Source: JBBSBL01 sp963735885 (lineage in GTDB: Bacteria > Actinomycetota > Thermoleophilia > Solirubrobacterales > Solirubrobacteraceae). Taken from it: DNA of 64,000 nt. The notes below the pieces were generated by a model. The model was not told the DNA's origin. It saw nothing but the letters and a program-made list of their open reading frames with translations, and did not search any database. Location: assembly GCA_963735885.1 (NCBI GenBank), contig CAVTMP010000004.1, positions 558,001 through 622,000 of the forward strand. Direction: 5' to 3'. This document shows, piece by piece, positions 10,780-18,614 of the stretch (the first letter of the stretch is position 1; each line of letters begins with the position of its first letter). The position numbers and the translations under genes are program-made.

Positions 10780-10804
10780 AGGCGCCGGAGCCGTGGCGCG
10801 CCGC

Positions 10805-10810
10805 TAGCTT
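10805..10810 (+). promoter_or_regulatory. Putative -10 element (TAGCTT) of the subtilase gene
   Basis: TAGCTT ends 7 nt before the ATG at 10818, which supports that start as a leaderless one. Confidence 0.35.
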
Positions 10811-10817
10811 GCCCGCG

Positions 10818-12686
10818 ATGACCGTGCCGCCGGCGTCTCGCTCGCGCGCGACCGCGTCGCCCTCGGCTGATCGGCCGGTCGCCCATCCGCCGGGAATGCG
10901 GCGGCGGCGCTTCACCTCGGCGCGTGCGCCGCCGATGGATCGGACGATGCGCCGCGCGTGCCCTCGTCCCCTGCTCGCCGCCGGGCTCGCCGCCGGGCTG
11001 CTCGCCGCCGCCGGCCCCGCGACCGCCGCGGACACGCCGGCGCGCGGCTGGATCGTCACCTACCGCTCCGCCGTGACCCGTCCGGCCGACGCCACCGCCG
11101 AGCGCGAGCACGCGGCGGGCTTTCGCGCCCGCTACCGCTTCCGGTCCGCGGTGCACGGGTTCGCGGCGCGGCTGACCGCCGAGCAGGTCGACGCCCTGCG
11201 CGCCGACCCGGCGGTCCGCTCGGTCACGCCCGACCTGCCGGTGCGGGCGCTCGGCTCGCCGGTCGCCGCGGGCGAGACGGTGCCGCTCGGCCTGCGCCGC
11301 GTCGGCGCCGTCACGGGCGCGACGGCGCGCGGCGCCAGCACGGCGGCGGTCGCGGTGATCGACAGCGGGGTCGATCTCCACCACCCCGACCTCGAGGTCT
11401 CCGACGGGACGAACTGCATCAGCCCCGGCCAGCCGGCGGACGACGACGACGGCCACGGGACGCACGTCGCGGGGACCATCGCGGCGAAGAACAGCGGCGC
11501 CGGGGTCCTCGGCGCGGCCCCCGGCACGCGCATCTGGGCGGTCAAGGTGCTCGATTCGAACGGCAACGGGAGCGCGTCGTCCGTCATCTGCGGCATCGAC
11601 TGGGTGACCGCCCACGCCGCCGCGCTGGGGATCAAGGTCGCGAACCTCAGCATCGGCGGCAGCGAGGGCGCGAGCACCTGCCTGACCTCGAGCCTGCACG
11701 GGGCGCTGTGCGGGGCCGTGGCGGCGGGCGTCACGATGGTCGTCGCCGCCGGGAACGAGGGGCGCGACTTCGGCGGGACCCCGCGCGGCGTCCCGGCCGC
11801 CTACCCAGAGGCGCTCACGGTCACCGCCGTCGCCGACGCGGACGGCGCCGCGGGCGGGGGCGGCACCTTCGGAGCCTGCGGCGAGGGCGAGAGCGACGAC
11901 ACCGCGGCGAGCTTCTCGAACTTCGCGCTCCTCGACGCCGACGCCGCCCACGTGATCGCCGGGCCCGGCGTCTGCGTCACCTCGACCTACAAGAACGGGG
12001 GCTACGCGACCGCCTCGGGCACGAGCATGGCGAGCCCGCACGTGGCGGGGCTCGTGGCGCTCTGCGAGGGCGAGAGCGGCGCCGCCGGGCCCTGCGCCGG
12101 TCTGAGCCCCGCCCAGGTCGGGGCGTACATGCGGACGCTGGCCCAGCACCACGCCGCCGGCGTGAGCGGCTTCACGGGTGACCCGATCGCGCCGTGGGCC
12201 GGCCGGACCTACGGCTACCTGGCGTGGGCGCCGGCCGGCGGCGGGGCGGATCCCCCGCCGCCCGGGCCCGGCGGCCAGGGCGGCGGCCACCCCACGCCCC
12301 CGCCGGCCTCGGCCCGGCCGGCCGGTCGTCCGGGGCCGATCACGAAGCTCGGGCCGGCGGGGCGGGTCCTCGCCGGCGGGCGCCAGCGGGTCCGCCGGGG
12401 CATGGTGTCGGTGCGCGTGCGATGCACGCGGGCCTGCTCGGCGACCGCGGCCGGAGTGCTGCGGGCGCCCGGCGCACGGTCGCGGCGTCTGCTCTCCGCG
12501 GGTGGGCACGGGCGCGCGGGCGCGACGCTCACGCTCCGCCTGCGGATCCCGCCGAACGCGCGCTCCGCGGCGCGGCGGTCGCTGCGCCGGCGTGGCGCCG
12601 TGGTCGCCTCGCTGCGCGTGCGGATCCGCGCCGCCGGCGGCGGCGCGCTGACCGTCGCCGAGACGGTCCGCGTGCGGCTGCGCTGA
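10818..12686 (+). CDS. Secreted subtilisin-family serine protease (S8)
   Basis: Exported endopeptidase of 622 residues if started at 10818. The signal peptide is the ACPRPLLAAGLAAGLLAAAG segment, so ATGs at 10935 and 10947 are better placed for secretion; the promoter spacing favours 10818, which gives a long n-region. Next come an inhibitor-I9-type propeptide (GWIVTYRS... VHGFAARL... VRSVTPDLPVRA), then the catalytic domain with Asp in VAVIDSGVD, His in DDGHGTHVAGT and Ser in SGTSMASPHVAG; all three are intact. Cys pairs in the catalytic domain suggest disulfides. After about residue 475 a Pro/Gly linker leads to a basic, Ser/Arg-rich domain with VRVRCTRAC, the Cys-containing beta-sandwich tail common in secreted proteins of this lineage. 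One intact frame. Confidence 0.88.
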   Translation: MTVPPASRSRATASPSADRPVAHPPGMRRRRFTSARAPPMDRTMRRACPRPLLAAGLAAGLLAAAGPATAADTPARGWIVTYRSAVTRPADATAEREHAAGFRARYRFRSAVHGFAARLTAEQVDALRADPAVRSVTPDLPVRALGSPVAAGETVPLGLRRVGAVTGATARGASTAAVAVIDSGVDLHHPDLEVSDGTNCISPGQPADDDDGHGTHVAGTIAAKNSGAGVLGAAPGTRIWAVKVLDSNGNGSASSVICGIDWVTAHAAALGIKVANLSIGGSEGASTCLTSSLHGALCGAVAAGVTMVVAAGNEGRDFGGTPRGVPAAYPEALTVTAVADADGAAGGGGTFGACGEGESDDTAASFSNFALLDADAAHVIAGPGVCVTSTYKNGGYATASGTSMASPHVAGLVALCEGESGAAGPCAGLSPAQVGAYMRTLAQHHAAGVSGFTGDPIAPWAGRTYGYLAWAPAGGGADPPPPGPGGQGGGHPTPPPASARPAGRPGPITKLGPAGRVLAGGRQRVRRGMVSVRVRCTRACSATAAGVLRAPGARSRRLLSAGGHGRAGATLTLRLRIPPNARSAARRSLRRRGAVVASLRVRIRAAGGGALTVAETVRVRLR

Positions 12687-12729
12687 CGCGCGGGCGAACA
12701 CACGTTCCGTCCGGCCGCCATGGCACGCT

Positions 12730-12753
12730 GCTCGGGTCGGAGCCGACCCGAGC
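12730..12753. terminator. Strong hairpin between subtilase and tRNA-Gln
   Basis: Perfect 11-bp arms GCTCGGGTCGG (12730-12740) and CCGACCCGAGC (12743-12753), with a two-base centre (four-base loop if the last pair opens). It lies 44 nt after the subtilase stop and 5 nt beyond the tRNA 3' end, so it could serve both. No T tract follows. Confidence 0.55.
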
Positions 12754-12758
12754 GAGAG

Positions 12759-12830
12759 CTGCGGGGCAGGGACTCGAACCCCGAAATCCAGCTCCAGAGG
12801 CTGGCGTGTTGCCAATTACACCACCCCGCA
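12759..12830 (-). tRNA. tRNA-Gln (anticodon CTG)
   Basis: 72 nt. The acceptor stem TGCGGGG pairs with CCCCGCA, with a G discriminator. The D arm contains TGTAATTGGCAACA. The anticodon stem CCAGC/GCTGG encloses the loop CTCTGGA, giving anticodon CTG, which decodes CAG. The T loop is TTCGAGT. CCA is not encoded. A TAGCCT hexamer about 33 nt upstream (12864-12869, minus strand) may be its promoter. Confidence 0.93.
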
Positions 12831-13077
12831 AGACACTCACCGCGACCGATGAGCGCGACGGGCAGGCTAGCGCACCCACACCGGACCAGGCGATGAAGAA
12901 CGACGGTCGCGGTCGCTTCGGGTTCTCCGGCGGCGCGTGGTCGGACGCCGTCGCTCGCGGGGCGATTCGACCGCGGGCGCGCCGGGTCCCGATCGACGGC
13001 CGGACCGACGACTTCGCCGGGCGCGACCGGAGCAGCGGCGCCGACGGCGAGGCGCTTGCGGAGCCCGCCGCCTGACC

Positions 13078-13458
13078 GTGGCGATCGTCGGGCTCGACCA
13101 CGTCCAGCTCGCCGCGCCGCCGGGCGCGGAAGCGGCGGCACGGGCGTTCTACGGCGACCTGCTCGGGTTGCCCGAGGTCCCCAAGCCCGAGGGCGTGCGG
13201 ACGACCGGCGGGGCGTGGTTTCGCTGCGGCGGACAGGAGCTCCACGTCGGGATCCAGGCCGAAGGCTTCGCGCCCGCGACGAAGGGCCACCCGGGCCTGC
13301 TCGTCGACGGCACGGCCGCGCTCGACGAGCTCGCCTCGCGGCTCGCCGCCGCCGGCCACCCGGTCGACGTGGACGCGCGCATCGCCGGCGTGCGGCGCTT
13401 CTACACGGCCGACCCCTGGGGCAACCGCCTCGAGCTGCGGGCGGCCGCGGCGGGGTAG
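13078..13458 (+). CDS. VOC family protein (glyoxalase/dioxygenase fold)
   Basis: 126 residues, GTG start. One vicinal-oxygen-chelate module pair: the first strand GLDHVQLAAPPG carries a His ligand candidate, then FYGDLLGLPE, GGQELHVGI (second His) and the final strand WGNRLELRA (Glu). These are the usual VOC metal positions. Small single-domain VOC proteins act as glyoxalase-like lyases, epimerases or resistance proteins; the substrate cannot be told here. Monocistronic, between tRNA-Gln and a hairpin. Confidence 0.75.
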   Translation: MAIVGLDHVQLAAPPGAEAAARAFYGDLLGLPEVPKPEGVRTTGGAWFRCGGQELHVGIQAEGFAPATKGHPGLLVDGTAALDELASRLAAAGHPVDVDARIAGVRRFYTADPWGNRLELRAAAAG

Positions 13459-13470
13459 CCGCTGGGCGCT

Positions 13471-13486
13471 CGGCCGTCTTCGGCCG
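13471..13486. terminator. Hairpin after the VOC gene
   Basis: CGGCCG-TCTT-CGGCCG, 13 nt after the VOC stop, in the convergent gap with the minus-strand gene ending at 13550. No T tract. Confidence 0.4.
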
Positions 13487-13549
13487 GGCCGGCTGTGCTC
13501 GGTGCCGCACGCCGGCGAGCGCCGGCCGCCCCCGCGCCGGGCGGAGCGC

Positions 13550-14061
13550 CTACCGCCGCCGCGCCCCGGCGCCGGGAACCCGTCGGGCAGCTCGAACTGG
13601 GCCTCGCCGAGCGCGAGGACCATCGGCTCCTCGCCACGGGCGGCGAGCGCGAGCGGCGCCGACGGGTCGGTGCTCTCCCACTCCACGGTCACCGCGCTGC
13701 GACCGGGAAACAGCATCGCCAGCTGACGCACCGCGCGGCCGTAGGAGTCCAGGCCGCCGATCATGCCGCGCAGCTCCCCGGTCTCGGCATCGACCTCGAA
13801 CGGCGGCAGGGCGTGGACGTGCGGCTCTCCGAGCGGCTCGCCGGCGAGCGCGTCGGGGCGCTCGATCACGCGGACCTGCTCGCCCTCCGCGATCTCCAGC
13901 GGGCCGTCCGCAGGGCAGTCCACGACGGCCGTGGGAAGCGTCCCTCCCTGGTCGAGCGCGAGCACCACCCGGCGCGCGCCGGCCCGGCGCGCGAACCCCC
14001 GCAGCGTGGCGATGATCGCCGGCAGGCGCGGGGCGGCGTCGTCCGCGGGCCCGGAGGGCAC
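13550..14061 (-). CDS. Hypothetical protein coupled to the FAD reductase (frameshift near its end)
   Basis: About 170 residues, GTG start two bases after the stop of the upstream reductase. Readable features: PRLPAIIATLRGFARRAGAR, VVLALDQGG, HVHALPPFEVDAETGELRG, MIGGLDSYGRAVRQLA and a closing VLALGEAQFELPDGFP. No signal peptide or membrane segment. As written the frame runs on antisense through the VOC gene and tRNA-Gln, which is implausible; one missing base near 13575 gives the end GAGARRR and a stop at 13550. I do not recognise the family. Its position suggests a role with the reductase. Confidence 0.5.
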
Positions 14062-14063
14062 GC

Positions 14064-15319
14064 CTACAGCGACGCCAGGTCCGTCGAGACGTCGCCGAGC
14101 CGCGCGGCGGCGGCCGCACCGCCGGCCAGCGGCGCACCGGCCGCCATGAGCCGCCGGGCGTGCTCGAGATCGTCGCCACGCCCGACCGAGAGCGCGCCGG
14201 CCACCCGGCCGCCGTCGAGGTACCAGAGCGAGAACTCGCCGTCCTCGAGCGAGCCGCGGACGACCTCCTCGTCCCACCTCGCGGCCGGGCCGACGTACTC
14301 GAGCGACGCCCAGTCGGCGAGGTCGGAGAAGAAGTAGGGCACGACGTCGTGGGCGACGTCACGGCCGAGCATGTTCAGCGCCGCGGTCCGGCCGTGGTTG
14401 AAGGCCACGTCCCAGTGCTCGACCCGGAGCCGGCGGCCGTGGACGACGCTGTCGTACTCGGCGATGTCGCCGGCGGCGAAGATCCCCGGGGCCGAGGTCC
14501 GCAGGCCGGCGTCGCAGCGCACGCCGCCGCCCTCGCCCGGCTCCAGGCCCGCCGCGCGGGCCAGCGTCACGTCGGGCGTGACCCCGGCGCCGATCACCAC
14601 CGTGTCGGCCCGCAGGCGCCGGCCGGCGCGCGTGACGACCTCGCCGCACGCGGCCGCCCTCCCCCTCGAAGCGCTCGAGCTCGTCGGAGCCGCACACCGC
14701 GATCCCGTGCTCCTCCAGGCGGCTCTGGAAGAAGCGGCCGGCGGTCTCGCCGAAGCCGCGCGAGAGCGCCACGGGCTCCTGCATGAGGATCGTCACCTCG
14801 CACCCGAACGCCGAGCGCACCGACGCGGCGACCTCGCAGCCGATGTAGGAGCCGCCGACGCAGCACGACCGGGCCCCCGTCCGCGACGTCGGCGCGGATC
14901 GCGTCGGCGTTGCCGAGCGCGCGCAGGTGGTGGATGCCCTCGAGCTCCGAGCCCTCGACCGGGAGGCGGCGGACGTTCGCGCCGGTGGCCAGGAGCGCCG
15001 TGTCGAAGCTCAGCTCCTCCTTCGTGGAGAGCGTGACCCGCCGGGCGCCGGCGTCGAGCTTCGTCACGCTGGTCCGGGTCTGCAGCTCGATGTCCTGTGC
15101 CTCCCACCAGCCCGCCGGGCGGAACCACGTGTCCTCGCGCGACTCCTTCCCGGTCAGGTAGCCCTTCGAGCAGGGCGGGCGGTTGTAGGGCGGGTCGAGC
15201 TCGCGGCCGATGACCACCACGGCGCCCTCGGCACCCTCCTCGCGCAGCCACCGCGCGCAGTTCGCCCCGGCCAGGCCGCCACCGACGACGAGATGGGCGA
15301 CGTGACGCCCGGCGCTCAC
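14064..15319 (-). CDS. NAD(P)/FAD-dependent oxidoreductase, ferredoxin/rubredoxin-reductase-like (frameshifted)
   Basis: Pyridine-nucleotide disulfide oxidoreductase fold of about 418 residues. FAD-binding GGGLAGANCARWL at the N-terminus, YNRPPCSKGYL, an ATGAN motif, a second Rossmann motif (VGGSYIGCEVAAS, straddling a frame change near 14870), the FAD motif GIFAAGDIAEYD, and a C-terminal reductase domain ending LGDVSTDLASL. There is no CxxC redox pair beside the FAD motif, so it resembles AIF/ferredoxin reductases rather than glutathione reductases. Two indels (near 14870 and 14655). The GTG start overlaps the stop of the RCK gene by GTGA. The electron partner is not encoded nearby. Confidence 0.8.
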
Positions 15320-15993
15320 GAGCCGGCGGCCGCGGCCGCCTGGGAGAACTTCGAGCTGACGTCGGCCTCGAGCCCCGGATCGAGGATGAGCAGCACCTCG
15401 TCCCCGGGCTCGACCACGGTGTCGGGGCCGGGCACGAACCCGGCGCCGTCCCGGAGGACCGAGATCACGAGACTGCCCTCGGGCATCTCCAGGTCGCCGA
15501 CGCGCCGCCCCGCGGCCGGCGCGCCCTCCACCACCTCGACCTCGATGATCTCGAGGCGCTCCTCCTCGAGCGCGAGCAGCTGGACCAGCCCGTACTGCGG
15601 CACCTCGTGCTCGATCAGCCGCAGGATGAGGTCGGTGGCGGAGACCGCGGGCTGGATGCCGAGCAGCTTGAAGTGCTGGTGGTTGCGCGGGTTGTTGACG
15701 CGCGCGACGATGCGCCCGACGAGGTACTTCTCCTTCGCGACCTGGCAGATCAGGATGTTGTCCTCGTCGTCGCCGGTCACGGCGATGACGAGGTCGGCGC
15801 GCGAGATGCCCGCGCGCTCGAGCACCCACAGCTCGGTCGCGTCGCCGTACTGGACGGCGTGCTCGAGCTCCTGCTCGACCACGAGGTAGCGGCGGCGATT
15901 CGACTCGATCAGGGTCACCTCGTGCCCCTTGTCGATCAGCTCCCGGGCCAGGTTCCAGCCGACCTTGCCCGCTCCCGCGATGATCACGTACAC
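15316..15993 (-). CDS. ceoC: TrkA/RCK potassium-channel regulatory protein (CeoC-like)
   Basis: 225 residues. The RCK N-terminal Rossmann domain starts VYVIIAGAGKVGWNLAREL (GxGxxG) with the acidic residue after beta-2 (LIESNRRR), which binds NAD(H) or nucleotides. A linker follows, then an RCK C-terminal domain (EVVEGAPAAGRRVGDL, PEGSLVISVLRDG, PGDEVLLIL). GTG start chosen to match the GxGxxG spacing. It lies 19 nt downstream of the other RCK gene, as in the actinobacterial ceoB-ceoC pair, and overlaps the reductase gene. Cytoplasmic; it gates or regulates a K+ transporter. Confidence 0.8.
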   Translation of the reverse strand: MYVIIAGAGKVGWNLARELIDKGHEVTLIESNRRRYLVVEQELEHAVQYGDATELWVLERAGISRADLVIAVTGDDEDNILICQVAKEKYLVGRIVARVNNPRNHQHFKLLGIQPAVSATDLILRLIEHEVPQYGLVQLLALEEERLEIIEVEVVEGAPAAGRRVGDLEMPEGSLVISVLRDGAGFVPGPDTVVEPGDEVLLILDPGLEADVSSKFSQAAAAAGS

Positions 15994-16012
15994 CGGCCCG
16001 CCCCCCTCTGCG

Positions 16013-16435
16013 TCAGGCGGCGAACGCCGCGGCCTCGAGCATCTCGATCGCCTGCTGGGTGGGACAGATGGTGTGCAGCCCCTGCTCCTGATACCAGGCC
16101 GCGCGCGCCGGATCCAGGACCCGGACGATGACCTTCGGCACCTCGAAGCGCTTCTGGGCGATCTGGGCGATGACGAGGTTCGTGTTGTCGCCGTTCGTCG
16201 AGGCGAGGAACGCCTCGGCGTCCTCGATGCCCGCCTCGACGAGCGCGTCGACCTCGAGCGCGGTGCCGACCGTGAAGCGGCCGCCGGCATCCTCCCAGGA
16301 CTCGCTGAGGTCCTTGTCGAGTCGCTCGTGGGAGAGCGGATCCTCGTCCAGGACCGAGACGTCGTGCCCGAGCTCCAGCGCCCGGCGGGCCACGGTCGAC
16401 CCCACGCGCCCGGCCCCGACGATGAGCATCAGCAT
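16013..16435 (-). CDS. ceoB: TrkA N-terminal (RCK) protein (CeoB-like)
   Basis: 140 residues, a single RCK N-domain: MLMLIVGAGRVGSTVARRAL (GxGxxG), VLDEDPL, GTALEVDALVEAGIEDAEAFLA, STNGDNTNLVIAQIA. No RCK C-domain follows, so it is short compared with full TrkA and would need its neighbour for the regulatory domain. First gene of the ceoB-ceoC-reductase run, with its own promoter overlapping the stop of the upstream APC gene. Confidence 0.8.
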   Translation of the reverse strand: MLMLIVGAGRVGSTVARRALELGHDVSVLDEDPLSHERLDKDLSESWEDAGGRFTVGTALEVDALVEAGIEDAEAFLASTNGDNTNLVIAQIAQKRFEVPKVIVRVLDPARAAWYQEQGLHTICPTQQAIEMLEAAAFAA

Positions 16436-16442
16436 GGGCGGG

Positions 16443-16448
16443 ACTCTA
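16443..16448 (-). promoter_or_regulatory. Putative -10 element (TAGAGT) for ceoB, overlapping the APC stop codon
   Basis: On the minus strand TAGAGT ends 7 nt before the ATG at 16435. Its first three bases are the TAG stop of the permease gene. Confidence 0.45.
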
Positions 16449-18391
16449 GCGCGCGGCGTCGTCCGTCCCGGTCGGCTCGCCGGTCGCGGCGGCGACGACC
16501 TCGACCGGCGCCGCGGTGAGGATCACCCGGCACTCCGCCTTGCGGATGACGTACTTCGTGACCTCGCCCACGGAGTTGTCCAGCGGGCCCCCGGACCCGC
16601 CGAGCAACGACCCGCCGCGGATCCGCGAGGGCTCCTCCGCGGCGAGGACGATCGCCTCGACGCCGCGCCGCCGGGCCTCGTGGACGATGCGCCTGCCCGG
16701 CGCGACGGGCGCGGGTCATCGCGGTCTGCACCTGCACGCCCTCGTACTCCTCCCCCACGGACTTCGCCCGCGCCAGCGCCGCGCGCGCGCGGCGGACCTG
16801 CGCGTCGGGCAGCCGCGCGTCGAGCGGAAGCGAGAGCGGCACCTCGAAGACCCAGATGGCCTCGATCGTGGCGTCGCCCTCGTCGTCGCTCTCGTCGCGC
16901 GTCCGCCCGGCGAGCCGGCCCGCGGTCTGCACGATGTCGTCGTCGAGCGGCTCGCCGAAGATCGGCACGAGGATCGAGCCGAACTCGCGGTCGGGGATCT
17001 CGTAGCGCAGCGCCTGCGCCGGGATCGTGACCCGCCCCAGCAGCGGCTTGCCGCCGCCACGGCGATAGACGACGTAGAGCACGAGGCCGAACGCCATCCA
17101 GGTCAGGCCGACGTAGCGCGCCCCCGCGTGGAGCACGAGCACGCTGACCCACGCGGCGCGCGGAGAGCGCCGCCCCGAACGCGGCGGGCAGCGGCACCTC
17201 GGCGCGCCCCACCCGCACGCTCAGGGGGACGCGGAAGGCCCGTCGGCGGTCCGGCTCGCGGTAGCGCAGCCGGACGATCGACACGTGCGCGATCGTGAAG
17301 GCGAGCATCGCCCCGAAGGCGTAGATCCCGACGAGGAACTCGAGGTCGGTCGGGATGAGCAGGGCGACCGCCAACAGGCCGGAGAGGGCGATCAGCACCC
17401 ACGGCGTGCCGAACCGCTGGCTGAGGCGGCCGAGCGCGCTCGGGATCTGGCGGTTGGTGGCCAGCGAGTAGGCCAGCCGCGACACGCCGAGCATCGCCGA
17501 GTTCGCCGCCGCGACGAGCGCCACGGTGCCGGATACGGCGACGATCCAGCCCATGGCCTCGGCGAGCCAGTGCGGGTCGAACTGACGGACCACCCCGACC
17601 AGCGGCGCATCCTCCCAGCGGCCGCCGAGGGCGGTCCGGCCGTCCACGACGGGCAGGGCGCTGATCGCCACGAGCGAGATGCCGAGATACACGAGCACGA
17701 TCACCGCCACGCCGCCGCCCATCAGCCGACGCAGCTCGCGCCGCTCGATCCGCACCTCGGCCGACAGGCTCGCCGCCGCCTCCAGCCCGGTGAAGGCGAC
17801 CGTGACGAGGGTGAGGGCGAACACGAGGTCGCTCCACGTGGGGGTGGTGCCGAGGTCGACGGAGTCGGCGAGCGCGCCGGGATGGAAGACGAGCGCCAGG
17901 CCGAGGACGACGACGAGCACCTGGACCGCGATGTCGCCGAAGGCGATGAGGACCCGGCGGCTGAGGCGGAACGGGCTCAGCCCGCGGACGTTCGCGACGA
18001 CGACGAAGGCGACGATCGCGGCCGCGAGGCCGAACCGCGGCAACCCCGAGCCCGCCGGCGACCACAGCGTCCCGAGGTAGCCGGTCGCGGCGAGCGCCGT
18101 CGCGGCGAGCACGATGACGTAGTCGAGGATGACCGCCCAGCCCGTGACGAACGAGACGAGCTCGTTGAACGCGTAGCGGGCGAAGACGGTGGAGCCGCCC
18201 GCCTCCGGATGCCCGGCCGCCCCCTCGGCGTACGTCATGCCGGCCAGGCCGAAGAAGAGCCCTCCGACGAGGAAGACGAGCGGGGTCAGGCCGAGCGCCC
18301 GGCCGGCCACCACGCCGAGCGCGAAGTAGACGGAGGCGACCGACGTCGTGTAGACGATCGCGAACAGCCCACGGGCGCCGATCCACGTCAC
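16446..18391 (-). CDS. APC-superfamily permease with C-terminal USP domain, copy 1 (frameshifted)
   Basis: About 648 residues. Twelve-helix APC transporter core: TTSVASVYFALGVVAG, GMTYAEGAAGHPEAGGST, FTGLEAAASLSAEV. It is followed by a cytosolic universal-stress-protein-like domain (FGSILVPIFGEPLDDDIV, GRRIVHEARRRGVEAIVLA, GEVTKYVIRKAECRVILT). Indels near 17160 and 16705 interrupt the frame; the third segment restores the USP end and a TAG at 16446. The start GTG overlaps the stop of a small membrane gene. APC permeases with such a tail include KimA-type K+ importers; next to two RCK genes, K+ transport is my preferred inference, amino-acid transport the alternative. Confidence 0.75.
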
Positions 18392-18579
18392 GGCCGCCGC
18401 GCCTCGATCCAGAGCCGCCCGAGGCCGGCCGCGACGAACAGCGCGCCGACCAGCACCCCGGTGGCCACCGGTCCGCCGCCGGCGGCGAAGGTGCGCACCA
18501 GGATCGCCGCGCCGACCACCAGCATCGCGGCGGACAGCGCGCGGGTCGCGCCGCGGTGGATCCGGCGGGGGTCGGGCAT
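18388..18579 (-). CDS. Small membrane protein between the APC permeases
   Basis: 63 residues: PDPRRIHRGATRALS, then two hydrophobic segments (AAMLVVGAAILVRTFAAGG and ATGVLVGALFVAAGLGRLW) forming a helical hairpin. The stop overlaps the GTG of the downstream permease (GTGA), so translation is probably coupled. Function unknown; possibly an accessory subunit of the permease (inference). Confidence 0.6.
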   Translation of the reverse strand: MPDPRRIHRGATRALSAAMLVVGAAILVRTFAAGGGPVATGVLVGALFVAAGLGRLWIEARRP

Positions 18580-18614
18580 GCCGGCGGAGAATCCTACGCC
18601 GGGCCCGGGGCCGG

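Noticed and set aside
7029..12686. A single open plus-strand frame of about 1885 codons
   Set aside because: It joins parts of ABC half 1, ABC half 2 and the subtilase that happen to share a frame. Internal starts, stops in the true frames and domain boundaries show three genes.
12529..14061. Long minus-strand continuation of the hypothetical gene through the VOC gene and tRNA-Gln
   Set aside because: It would run antisense to a convincing VOC gene and the tRNA with Arg/Pro-rich nonsense. A one-base correction ends it at 13550.
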